Shown here: positions 1-6,173 of the stretch, in pieces | Layout: each line of letters begins with the position of its first letter | Numbering within the stretch: the stretch's first letter is position 1 | Assembly: GCA_964528035.1 (NCBI GenBank) | Contig: CAZGQY010000162.1 | Span: forward strand, 1-9,398 | Direction of reading: 5' to 3' | DNA from: CAZGQY01 sp964528035 | GTDB taxonomy: Bacteria > Pseudomonadota > Gammaproteobacteria > Methylococcales > UBA1147 | DNA length: 9,398 nt | Notes under the pieces: model-generated | Database searches by the model: none | What the model was told of the DNA's origin: nothing | What the model saw: only the letters and a program-made list of their open reading frames with translations | Program-made: the position numbers and the translations under genes

Positions 1-25
1 ACAAACAATTATCCTGCGTCAATCT

Positions 26-53
26 TTCGCATATTATTAAAACCTCGCTCCTT
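26..53 (+). repeat. Left copy of a 28-base inverted repeat shared by both window ends
   Basis: This stretch matches the reverse complement of 9344-9371 at 25 of 28 positions by hand alignment, including the run CCTCGCTCCTT. The likeness continues weakly outward to the window edge and stops inward after about base 53. It lies just upstream of the PIN toxin start. The three mismatches are third-codon-position changes if the frame ending at the TAA at 67-69 is read. It could be part of a dispersed element or the tail of a coding region. Confidence 0.6.
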
Positions 54-74
54 AGGAAGTTATCCCTAATTTTA

Positions 75-491
75 ATGAAATATCTGCTTGATACAAACAT
101 AATCTCTGAGCCTATGAAATCAGAGGCGAATACAGGAGTTATGAACAGGTTGGCCTTGGACAGCATATTTTCTTGCACGTCTTCAACGGTCTGGCATGAG
201 TTATGGTACGGAGTGAAGTTACTTGATGATGGGAAGCGTAGGAACTCGCTTTATTCGTATCTTAATTTAATTATTGAAGATGGTTTCACTGTTCTGCCTT
301 TTTGTCAAAATGCAGCAGAATGGCTTGCAGATGAGAGAGTTCGATTGAAAGCTAAAGGCATAGTACCTGCAAAATATGATAGTGAGATTGCAGCGGTAGC
401 CAGTGTCAATCAACTTATCGTTGTGACTCGAAATACAGAAGATTTTTCGGTTTTTAATGATTTGGAAATTGAAAACTGGTTTGATTATTAA
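75..491 (+). CDS. FitB/VapC-type PIN-domain ribonuclease toxin
   Basis: A 138-residue PIN-domain protein, the usual full length for the VapC/FitB family (metal-dependent ribonuclease toxins of type II toxin-antitoxin pairs, often cleaving tRNA or rRNA). The opening MKYLLDTNIISEP is the FitB-like signature and carries the first acidic ligand, D6. E42 lies in WHELWYG, D102 in YDSEIAAVA, and N120/D123 in TRNTEDF, so the acidic active-site set looks complete and the enzyme is predicted to be active. The frame stays open to the window edge, but MKYLLDTN is where family members begin, and an AGGAAG lies at 54-59, somewhat far (15 bases) from the ATG. The partner antitoxin should sit directly upstream and is outside or cut by the edge; a short open frame ending at 69 could be its tail. 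The RNA target cannot be deduced. The gene converges on the DUF455 gene with 62 bases between the stops. Confidence 0.9.
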   Translation: MKYLLDTNIISEPMKSEANTGVMNRLALDSIFSCTSSTVWHELWYGVKLLDDGKRRNSLYSYLNLIIEDGFTVLPFCQNAAEWLADERVRLKAKGIVPAKYDSEIAAVASVNQLIVVTRNTEDFSVFNDLEIENWFDY

Positions 492-553
492 TAGAATTAG
501 CGGGTTTGGGTTATAGACTAAATACAAAAGTCCAGCATGTACCACTAAGCCCA

Positions 554-1351
554 TTACTCCAAACCTTGCAATCTATCCAATTCATGTTCGCTAAAACCTG
601 CCTGTTTGCGCAGCTCACGATTAATGGGGCCGCGTACCTTGCCCTTCATGAATTTGTGGAGAAAATCAAAATAAACGGTTTCCGAATCCAATCCACGTTC
701 CGCGCAAAAAAACCGAAACCAACGACTGCCAATCTCAACATGACCAATTTCATCGTTCATAATGCGTTCTAAAATTTCCGCGCTTAAGGTATCTCCACAC
801 TGTAATAATTTCTGTATCATCCCTGGTGATACATCCAGCCCTCTGGCTTCAAGTGTTCTTGGAACCAGCGCTAGACGAGCCAATACGTCATGTGTGGTAT
901 CGCTGGCAACGTCCCACAGTCCGCGATGTGCAGGTAGAACTCCATAGTCCGAGTTCAATGTTTGCAGCCTGTTTCGCAACAATGAAAAATGCAGCGCTTC
1001 CTCTGCTGCAACTCGCAGCCAATCTGAATAAAAATCAGTCGGTAATTGACGAAATCTATAAAGAATATCCCACGCCAGGTGAATCGCGTAGAATTCTATA
1101 TGTGCCAGGGAATGCAGCAGTGCAATGCGGCCATCAGGCGTGGAAAGGCTGCGTCGAGGCAACTGGCGAGGAGAGACCAATAATGGACGTTCAGGAAACA
1201 CTGTATCCTCGATAGCGTGCGGAGTTTCAACCGAGGTATAGTCAAGCGTAGCTTGTTGCTGCGATTTCCAGGCATCATCAGTGATTGACAGCTTTTCATC
1301 AATAGAATCACTGTGCAGACAGTGTTCTGCGAATTCAAAAATATTTTTCAC
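554..1351 (-). CDS. DUF455 family ferritin-like diiron protein
   Basis: A 265-residue protein of the DUF455 (COG2833) family, ferritin-like four-helix proteins of unknown substrate. Likely iron ligands can be placed: E86 in the helix HIEFYAIHLAWD, E118-x-x-H121 in AAEEALHF, E168 in RTLEARGLD, and E201-x-x-H204 in NDEIGHVEIG. Two ExxH pairs plus two further glutamates are what a carboxylate-bridged diiron site needs, so an oxygen- or iron-handling role is plausible; the reaction is not known. No signal peptide is seen, so it is probably cytoplasmic. The start is a GTG; an in-frame TAA lies two codons upstream, so this is the longest possible form, and no Met codon occurs before residue 178. 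The ribosome-binding site is poor (AAGG almost touching the GTG). The start lies 18 bases from the start of the divergent VanZ gene, so its promoter must overlap that gene's coding sequence. Confidence 0.88.
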   Translation of the reverse strand: MKNIFEFAEHCLHSDSIDEKLSITDDAWKSQQQATLDYTSVETPHAIEDTVFPERPLLVSPRQLPRRSLSTPDGRIALLHSLAHIEFYAIHLAWDILYRFRQLPTDFYSDWLRVAAEEALHFSLLRNRLQTLNSDYGVLPAHRGLWDVASDTTHDVLARLALVPRTLEARGLDVSPGMIQKLLQCGDTLSAEILERIMNDEIGHVEIGSRWFRFFCAERGLDSETVYFDFLHKFMKGKVRGPINRELRKQAGFSEHELDRLQGLE

Positions 1352-1369
1352 ACCTTATCTGCGTTTACT

Positions 1370-1735
1370 ATGATCAGAAAGATTAGAGACGTCAGTTGTT
1401 TGATTCTTTATTGTACATTGATCTACGCATTGTCCAACCAGTCAAAAATATTAGCGCCCAGCCTTGTCTCCTATCAGGATAAATTTATTCATGCTAGTGC
1501 CTATGCTGTTATGGGGCTGTTGAGCTGGCGAGCATTGTCACACTTTTTTCAACAGCGCCACTACTTGTTTATCAGCAGCCTGGTCTTTTGCAGTTTATAC
1601 GGATTTTCGGATGAATTTCACCAATCCTTTGTGCCAGGTCGTCACGCCGACATTTTAGACTGGATCGCAGATACATTGGGTGCGGCTGTAATGATAGTTT
1701 TTTTGAATTTTCGCAGTAAACAGTCAGAAACGTAA
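1370..1735 (+). CDS. VanZ-family small membrane protein
   Basis: A 121-residue VanZ-like integral membrane protein. VanZ of enterococci gives low-level teicoplanin resistance, but most chromosomal homologues have no known function. Hydrophobic spans are seen near residues 7-22, 38-57, 64-79 and 96-114. The family motifs are present: D37-K-x-x-H41 with Y45 after the first span, YGFSDEFHQ at 77-85 followed by PGR (89-91), and D97-W-I-A-D-T-L-G-A opening the last helix. The ATG at 1370 is chosen because the longer frame from a GTG at 1313 would add a non-hydrophobic stretch lying entirely inside the opposite DUF455 gene. No clear Shine-Dalgarno sequence precedes the ATG, so the start is likely but not certain. 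A hairpin followed by T-rich sequence lies 33 bases beyond the stop, so the gene is probably monocistronic. Confidence 0.85.
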   Translation: MIRKIRDVSCLILYCTLIYALSNQSKILAPSLVSYQDKFIHASAYAVMGLLSWRALSHFFQQRHYLFISSLVFCSLYGFSDEFHQSFVPGRHADILDWIADTLGAAVMIVFLNFRSKQSET

Positions 1736-1768
1736 AGGGAAAGATAAATTGTCTCCCTAGCGGTCGTT

Positions 1769-1809
1769 TTCTTCGCTTTTGAGAAAAGCGTAAAGAATGA
1801 GTTCTTTTT
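1769..1809 (+). terminator. Terminator-like hairpin after the VanZ gene
   Basis: CGCTTTT (1774-1780) and AAAAGCG (1784-1790) form a perfect 7-bp stem around a GAG loop. With a 2-base bulge (1791-1792) the stem extends by five more pairs, TTCTT (1769-1773) with AAGAA (1793-1797). A TTCTTTTTC tract follows at 1802-1810. The stem is AT-rich and the T-run lies a few bases away, so this is a plausible but not ideal intrinsic terminator for VanZ, which would also insulate the Fic gene. Confidence 0.45.
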
Positions 1810-1827
1810 CTATATGTTAAATCGCAA

Positions 1828-1860
1828 ATATGTATAGATAAAATAAAATTGTATACATAT
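1828..1860. promoter_or_regulatory. Operator-like perfect inverted repeat at the fic promoter
   Basis: ATATGTATA (1828-1836) and TATACATAT (1852-1860) are perfect 9-bp inverted arms separated by 15 bases, with arm centres 24 bases apart. The left arm touches the -35 box and the right arm overlaps the -10 box of the predicted fic promoter, so a dimeric regulator bound here would block RNA polymerase. A further partial copy, ATATGT, lies at 1812-1817. The winged helix in the encoded Fic protein is the obvious candidate ligand; this is inference. In an AT-rich gap part of the match could be chance. Confidence 0.5.
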
Positions 1861-1863
1861 AAT
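1835..1863 (+). promoter_or_regulatory. Predicted sigma70-type promoter of the fic gene
   Basis: A perfect TATAAT (1858-1863) is preceded at the ideal 17-base spacing by TAGATA (1835-1840), which matches the TTGACA consensus at 4 of 6 positions. Transcription would begin near 1870, giving a leader of about 30 bases before the ATG at 1900. This placement argues against the longer reading from the TTG at 1849, which would lie within the promoter. Confidence 0.55.
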
Positions 1864-1899
1864 GGACTGCTAATTCAATTAAGTCCCTTTTATGGCTAT

Positions 1900-3009
1900 A
1901 TGGAAGCTCTTGTTAACTCTAAACGTGTGCTGACAAAACTACCCATTGCAGAGGAAGTTTCGCTGGAATCGGTACAGATTCTTAAAAAATTGGCGCAAGC
2001 ACATCGTTTTCTTGCTGAGCTGAAAGGTGTCGCGAAAAGCATACCCAATGAAGGCATACTGATTACAACGCTCACCCTTCAGGAAGCAAAGGATAGCTCC
2101 GCTATCGAAAATATTTTCACTACACACGACCAGCTCTTTCAGGCCAACGTCATTCAAGGGCAGAAAATTAATCAGGCTGCAAAAGAAGTCGAAAACTATC
2201 GTGCTGCATTATGGAAAAGTTACCGACAAACTAAAATAACCAAGCTGATTCGTTTCGAGGATATTCTAAGCATTCAGGCATTGATCGAACCAAACAAGCC
2301 CGGTATTAGAAAATTACCGGGAACTGTGATCGGCAATAGCAGAACCAGACAGGTGATCTACACACCACCACAACACCCTTCGGAGATTGAAGACTTGCTC
2401 GTAAATCTTGTTGAATACATCAACGACAATAAGCTTTCAGCTCTCGATCCATTGATCAAAATGGCCATCATTCATCACCAATTTGAAAGCATCCATCCTT
2501 TTTATGACGGTAATGGGCGAGCGGGGCGAATAATCAATATTCTATACCTGGTGAAAAGTGGATTATTGGACTTACCCATTTTGTACCTCAGTCGTTATAT
2601 CGTGCGTAGCAAAGATGATTATTATCGCCTGTTGCAATCTGTGCGTGATCAGAAAAACTGGCAAGGCTGGGTGCTTTATATCATCGAAGGGATCGAAATC
2701 ACTGCCAAAGAAACCATAGAATTTGTCAATCAAATACGTCAACTGATCATGGCAACCAAACAAAGAATGCGTAGCGAACTTCCTAAAATTTACAGCCAAG
2801 AGCTACTCAACAACCTGTTTTTTCATCCTTATACCAAAGTGCAGTTTTTAATTGAGCAACTGGGTGTCAGCCGTATCACAGCGACTAAATATCTGAATGA
2901 ATTAACCGAGCAGGATTTTGTCAGCAAACACAAAGTTGGCCGCACAAATTTTTATGTGAATGAACCCCTGGTGGAATTAATCCGGCGGCAAGAAGAGATC
3001 GAGTTATGA
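1900..3009 (+). CDS. Fic-domain protein with C-terminal winged helix (predicted AMP transferase)
   Basis: A 369-residue Fic-family protein. Fic enzymes usually transfer AMP from ATP to a hydroxyl side chain of a target protein. The catalytic loop is canonical, HPFYDGNGRAGR at residues 199-210, with the base H199 and the phosphate-binding residues kept. An inhibitory motif of the form S-x-x-x-E-N is seen at 66-71 (within DSSAIEN), with E70 as the auto-inhibitory glutamate, making this a class II, N-terminally self-inhibited Fic. The N-terminal helical region resembles that of SoFic-like proteins. Residues about 300-353 form a winged helix-turn-helix (VQFLIEQLGVSRITATKYLNEL region), which implies DNA binding. 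The frame extends to a TTG at 1849, but the promoter -10 box at 1858-1863 and family length favour the ATG at 1900; the ribosome-binding site is weak. No antitoxin-like FicA gene adjoins it. The target protein is unknown. Confidence 0.88.
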   Translation: MEALVNSKRVLTKLPIAEEVSLESVQILKKLAQAHRFLAELKGVAKSIPNEGILITTLTLQEAKDSSAIENIFTTHDQLFQANVIQGQKINQAAKEVENYRAALWKSYRQTKITKLIRFEDILSIQALIEPNKPGIRKLPGTVIGNSRTRQVIYTPPQHPSEIEDLLVNLVEYINDNKLSALDPLIKMAIIHHQFESIHPFYDGNGRAGRIINILYLVKSGLLDLPILYLSRYIVRSKDDYYRLLQSVRDQKNWQGWVLYIIEGIEITAKETIEFVNQIRQLIMATKQRMRSELPKIYSQELLNNLFFHPYTKVQFLIEQLGVSRITATKYLNELTEQDFVSKHKVGRTNFYVNEPLVELIRRQEEIEL

Positions 3010-3029
3010 GTGGGGGGTGTTCCAGCCGT

Positions 3030-3053
3030 GTTCCCACACTCCTGCGTGGGAAC
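3030..3053. repeat. REP-like palindromic hairpin
   Basis: GTTCCCAC (3030-3037) and GTGGGAAC (3046-3053) are perfect 8-bp arms around an 8-base loop containing CTCCTG. The element starts 21 bases after the fic stop. From memory, GTTCCCAC-loop-GTGGGAAC hairpins are very common extragenic repeats in gamma- and betaproteobacteria and resemble REP elements mobilised by RAYT (TnpA-REP) transposases. Only one copy is present here, so its repeat nature rests on that recollection. Confidence 0.6.
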
Positions 3054-3081
3054 GAGAAACAAAGGTCATGCAAGACAGTTA

Positions 3082-3243
3082 TTAATATCCACGCCATATG
3101 AAAATCATAAGTGCGGTAATGGCGATGAGAGCAATTAATAAAGCTAAAATAACGATCAAAAAAGGAAATATTTCTTCATTTACAAACTGTACAAGTTCTA
3201 ATAGTGTTTTAAGTATCTGGGCAAACTTGTCTAACATTTGCAT
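3082..3243 (-). CDS. Small single-span membrane protein, 53 residues
   Basis: An uncatalogued-looking small gene. The ATG at 3243-3241 is preceded by GGAG with six bases between (a textbook ribosome-binding site) and the frame runs to a TAA. The product begins with an amphipathic segment (MQMLDKFAQILKTLLELVQF), has an acidic NEE at residues 22-24, then one strongly hydrophobic span at about 27-49 ending in the cationic tail WRGY. The predicted layout is a short helical head and one transmembrane helix. A second ATG two codons in (3237-3235) is an alternative start. I do not recognise a family. It lies convergent to fic and downstream of acnB on the same strand, but a hairpin at 3380-3409 and about 200 bases separate it from acnB, so it is probably transcribed alone. 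The strong Shine-Dalgarno plus the clean membrane segment make chance unlikely. Confidence 0.6.
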   Translation of the reverse strand: MQMLDKFAQILKTLLELVQFVNEEIFPFLIVILALLIALIAITALMIFIWRGY

Positions 3244-3442
3244 ATCTATCTCCAACAAAGAGTTTAGAAAATAGACAGGTTAGAGGTTCAGGCTAGCCTT
3301 TATCTAGTTTGTAACGTAGAATTAAAGAGCTTTAGTTAAAAGTATGGCCTCTGATCTGTCACGGGTGAAGGGCGTCATCGACTCTCTACGGTTGCAGCCG
3401 TAGAGAGTCAATCCTTCTTGATATTGTTTATTCTACTTAATT
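3244..3442. other. Gap between the small membrane protein gene and acnB
   Basis: Together with 3010-3081 this makes up the non-coding part of the 433 bases between fic and acnB. Apart from the ribosome-binding site of the small gene next to 3244 and the hairpin at 3380-3409, I see no open frame, tRNA or clear promoter pair. The promoter for the small gene should lie in this stretch but no convincing -35/-10 pair stands out. Confidence 0.5.
3380..3409. terminator. 12-bp stem hairpin downstream of acnB
   Basis: GACTCTCTACGG (3380-3391) and CCGTAGAGAGTC (3398-3409) are perfect inverted arms around a 6-base loop. It sits 33 bases beyond the acnB stop on the minus strand. There is no proper T-run after the stem on that strand, so it may be a transcript-end or mRNA-protecting structure instead of a classical intrinsic terminator. 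On the plus strand the following bases are only moderately T-rich. Confidence 0.55.
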
Positions 3443-6019
3443 TCAAACAGCTTCTTTAAATACCAGCTCATCGGCAATTTTCTTATACGAATCGATCTGG
3501 TCAAAATTCAGATATCGATAAGTATCCGCAGCCATAGTATCGATTTCCTGGGCATACTCAAGATATTCGTCAGGCGTAGGAATTCGGCCAAGCATAGAAC
3601 AAACCACAGCCAACTCAGCAGACGACAGATATACATTGGCACCATTTCCTAAGCGATTTGGAAAATTTCGAGTGGATGTCGAGACCACCGTAGATTTCTC
3701 TTCAACGCGTGCCTGATTTCCCATGCACAGGGAACACCCTGGCATTTCGGTACGAGCGCCTGCTTTACCGTAAATACTGTAATAACCTTCTTCCATAAGC
3801 TGCGCTTCATCCATTTTTGTCGGTGGGCAAATCCATAAACGAGTGGGCAGTACCTGATTGAACTTATCCAGCAATTTTCCCGCTGCGCGAAAATGACCAA
3901 TGTTGGTCATGCAAGAGCCGATAAACACTTCATCTATCGCCGTGCCTGTGACTTCAGAGAGAGGTTTGACATCATCAGGGTCATTGGGGCAGGCAAGCAG
4001 GGGTTCTTTGATCTCGTTCAGATCAATGTCGATGACTTCGAAATATTCCGCGTCTGAATCTGCTTCCATAAGCACCGGTTTTTCCAACCACACCTGCATT
4101 TCTTTTACGCGTCGTTGCAGAGTGCGTGGATCTCCATATCCTTCAGCAATCATCCATTTTAACATGACGATATTCGAATTCAGATATTCACGAATTGATT
4201 CTTCGCCTAATCGAATGGTGCAGCCACCGGCAGAACGTTCCGCGGAGGCATCAGACAATTCAAAAGCTTGTTCAACCTTCAAATCCGGCAGTCCTTCAAT
4301 CTCAAGAATACGTCCGGAAAAAACATTCTTTTTACCCTTCTTTTCAACTGTAAGCAGTCCGCGTTGAATTGCGGCATAAGGAATGGCGTTGACCAGGTCA
4401 CGCAGTGTAATACCTGCTTGCATCTCGCCACTGAATCTGACTAATACAGACTCGGGCATATCCAATGGCATGACTCCAGTTGCCGCTGCAAATGCCACCA
4501 GGCCGGAACCTGCTGGAAATGATATGCCAATCGGAAAACGGGTATGCGAATCGCCACCTGTTCCCACCGTATCCGGTAACAACATGCGATTGAGCCAGGA
4601 ATGAATAATTCCGTCACCCGGACGTAAGGAAACGCCTGCGCGATTCATTATAAAATCGGGCAGTGTATGCTGAGTGTCGACATCAATGGGTTTGGGATAC
4701 GCTGCGGTATGACAAAATGACTGCATAACCAAATCGGCGGAAAAACCCAGGCAGGCCAGATCTTTTAGTTCGTCGCGAGTCATTGGCCCCGTTGTATCCT
4801 GGGAGCCCACTGTTGTCATTTGCGGTTCACAATAGGTGCCTGGTCGTATTCCATCAACACCACAGGCTTTCCCAACCATTTTTTGAGCCAGGGTATAGCC
4901 TTTGCCGGTATCGCCGATCTCTTCAGGTCTACGAAATACGGGCGACGCATCCAGATTCAATGAACGCCGGGCGCGTTCGGTCAAACCGCGACCAATAATC
5001 AGAGGTATTCGTCCCCCGGCCTGTACTTCGTCGAGGATCACGTCAGTTTTTAACGAAAATTCTGCCAGTACTTCATTTGTTTCATGCTTGCAAACCTTTC
5101 CTTTATAGGGATAAATGTCTATGACGTCGCCCATATTCAAATTTTCGACATCACACTCGAAAGGCAATGCCCCGGAATCTTCCATAGTATTGAAAAAAAT
5201 CGGCGCAATTTTTCCACCGATGCAAACGCCTCCAGTACGCTTATTGGGTACAAAAGGGATGTCGTCGCCCATGTACCATAAAACTGAATTCGTTGCTGAT
5301 TTTCTCGATGAACCTGTGCCCACTACATCGCCCACATAGGCGACTGGATGGCCTTTTTGTTTTAATGATTCGATTTGCTCTTCTGCGTTGTCAATTCCCT
5401 CGCGCGGTATTTTCAACATGGCTTTTGCGTGCAATGGAATGTCCGGTCGTGACCAGGCATCGGGAGCGGGTGACAGGTCGTCGGTATTGGTTTCGCCTGT
5501 TACCTTAAAAACGGTTACCGTGAGTTTCTCGGGGACTTTTGGTTTGGCGTTAAACCATTCTGCATTTGACCATGATTCAATAATCTTTTTTGCGTGAGCG
5601 TTACCTGCGTTGGCTTTTTCTTCTACATCATGGAATGCGTCAAAAATTAACAGAGTATGTGACAATGCCTGTACCGCTATGGGTGCCAGTTCATCATTAT
5701 CCAACAAATCAACCAGAGGAGCGATATTGTATCCACCCAACATGGTTCCCAAAAGTTCTGCAGCACGCCTGGGATCAAGAATAGGGGAGTGAACTTCGGA
5801 TTTGGCTACAGCGGCTAAAAAACCGGCTTTAACATACGCGGCTTCATCAACACCGGGAGGGATTCTATTGGTTAAAAGGTCAAGAATGGTTTCTTCTTCG
5901 CCCGCAGGCGGATTTTTAAGCAATTCAACCAATGCTGCCGTCTGCTCGGCATCCAGAGGCTTTGCGACGATGCCCAAAACAGCACGCTCTTCTACATGCT
6001 TACGATAGTCTTCCAACAT
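3443..6019 (-). CDS. acnB: Aconitate hydratase B (bifunctional with 2-methylisocitrate dehydratase)
   Basis: An 858-residue AcnB, close to the 865 residues of the E. coli enzyme and complete. It interconverts citrate and isocitrate through cis-aconitate in the TCA cycle, and family members also hydrate 2-methylaconitate in propionate breakdown. Domain order is that of AcnB: an N-terminal HEAT-like helical domain (about 1-160), a swivel domain from about 167 with DDLSPAPDAWSRPDIP (180-194) and VGTGSSRKSATNS (233-245), then the catalytic domains. The three [4Fe-4S] ligands are C703 (IGSCMTN), C762 and C765 (GCSLCMGN), with the same relative spacing as E. coli C710, C769 and C772; GGDSHTRFP is also present. 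The ATG at 6019 gives the expected start; GGAG lies 11 bases upstream. Apo-AcnB of E. coli binds mRNA under iron starvation or oxidation; whether this one does is unknown. It diverges from the deacetylase-like gene. Confidence 0.98.
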   Translation of the reverse strand: MLEDYRKHVEERAVLGIVAKPLDAEQTAALVELLKNPPAGEEETILDLLTNRIPPGVDEAAYVKAGFLAAVAKSEVHSPILDPRRAAELLGTMLGGYNIAPLVDLLDNDELAPIAVQALSHTLLIFDAFHDVEEKANAGNAHAKKIIESWSNAEWFNAKPKVPEKLTVTVFKVTGETNTDDLSPAPDAWSRPDIPLHAKAMLKIPREGIDNAEEQIESLKQKGHPVAYVGDVVGTGSSRKSATNSVLWYMGDDIPFVPNKRTGGVCIGGKIAPIFFNTMEDSGALPFECDVENLNMGDVIDIYPYKGKVCKHETNEVLAEFSLKTDVILDEVQAGGRIPLIIGRGLTERARRSLNLDASPVFRRPEEIGDTGKGYTLAQKMVGKACGVDGIRPGTYCEPQMTTVGSQDTTGPMTRDELKDLACLGFSADLVMQSFCHTAAYPKPIDVDTQHTLPDFIMNRAGVSLRPGDGIIHSWLNRMLLPDTVGTGGDSHTRFPIGISFPAGSGLVAFAAATGVMPLDMPESVLVRFSGEMQAGITLRDLVNAIPYAAIQRGLLTVEKKGKKNVFSGRILEIEGLPDLKVEQAFELSDASAERSAGGCTIRLGEESIREYLNSNIVMLKWMIAEGYGDPRTLQRRVKEMQVWLEKPVLMEADSDAEYFEVIDIDLNEIKEPLLACPNDPDDVKPLSEVTGTAIDEVFIGSCMTNIGHFRAAGKLLDKFNQVLPTRLWICPPTKMDEAQLMEEGYYSIYGKAGARTEMPGCSLCMGNQARVEEKSTVVSTSTRNFPNRLGNGANVYLSSAELAVVCSMLGRIPTPDEYLEYAQEIDTMAADTYRYLNFDQIDSYKKIADELVFKEAV

Positions 6020-6056
6020 TAGATTATATTCTCCGAATTAAGTCTTTAATGGTGGA

Positions 6057-6065
6057 ATTCTAGCA
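6057..6065 (-). promoter_or_regulatory. Extended -10 promoter element of acnB
   Basis: Read on the minus strand the sequence is TGCTAGAAT, an extended -10 (TGnTAnAAT) with TAGAAT matching TATAAT at 5 of 6 positions. It would start transcription near 6050, about 31 bases before the acnB ATG. No good -35 hexamer is seen at the right distance, which fits an extended -10 promoter or one relying on an activator. Confidence 0.45.
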
Positions 6066-6115
6066 TTTTTCTGCGATTCATGCCGATTGATACGCAATTA
6101 TTACACGACCTAAGG

Positions 6116-6145
6116 TTCGCTGAATGGTCACGAATTGATTAGAAT
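6116..6145 (+). promoter_or_regulatory. Possible promoter of the deacetylase-like gene
   Basis: TAGAAT (6140-6145) matches the -10 consensus at 5 of 6 positions and TTCGCT (6116-6121) is a weak -35 at 18-base spacing. A start near 6152 would leave a leader of about 22 bases before the GTG at 6174. It would exclude the longer reading from the TTG at 6135. Confidence 0.3.
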
Positions 6146-6173
6146 AAAGTTTTTTCTCGATGTTTGGGTTTTT

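Noticed and set aside
492..553. Possible bidirectional terminator between the converging toxin and DUF455 genes
   Set aside because: Only short 4-bp stems can be drawn and none is followed by a T-run.
826..1215. Open frame of 129 codons on the plus strand
   Set aside because: It lies wholly antisense to the well-supported DUF455 gene and shows no domain or ribosome-binding site.
1313..1369. Longer VanZ reading from a GTG at 1313
   Set aside because: It would overlap the 5' end of the DUF455 gene and adds 19 residues with no family likeness before the natural first ATG.
1849..1899. Longer fic reading from a TTG start at 1849
   Set aside because: This segment contains the predicted -10 box (1858-1863) and one arm of the inverted repeat, has no ribosome-binding site, and adds residues not typical of the family.
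3900..4367. Open frame of 155 codons on the plus strand
   Set aside because: It is antisense to the acnB catalytic region; its composition, rich in Ser, Arg and Pro, is typical of a shadow frame.
6135..6173. Longer deacetylase-like reading from a TTG at 6135, giving a hydrophobic N-terminus that could pass for a signal peptide
   Set aside because: Homologues start at the STFLYTH-type segment, and a plausible -10 box (6140-6145) lies inside the added stretch.
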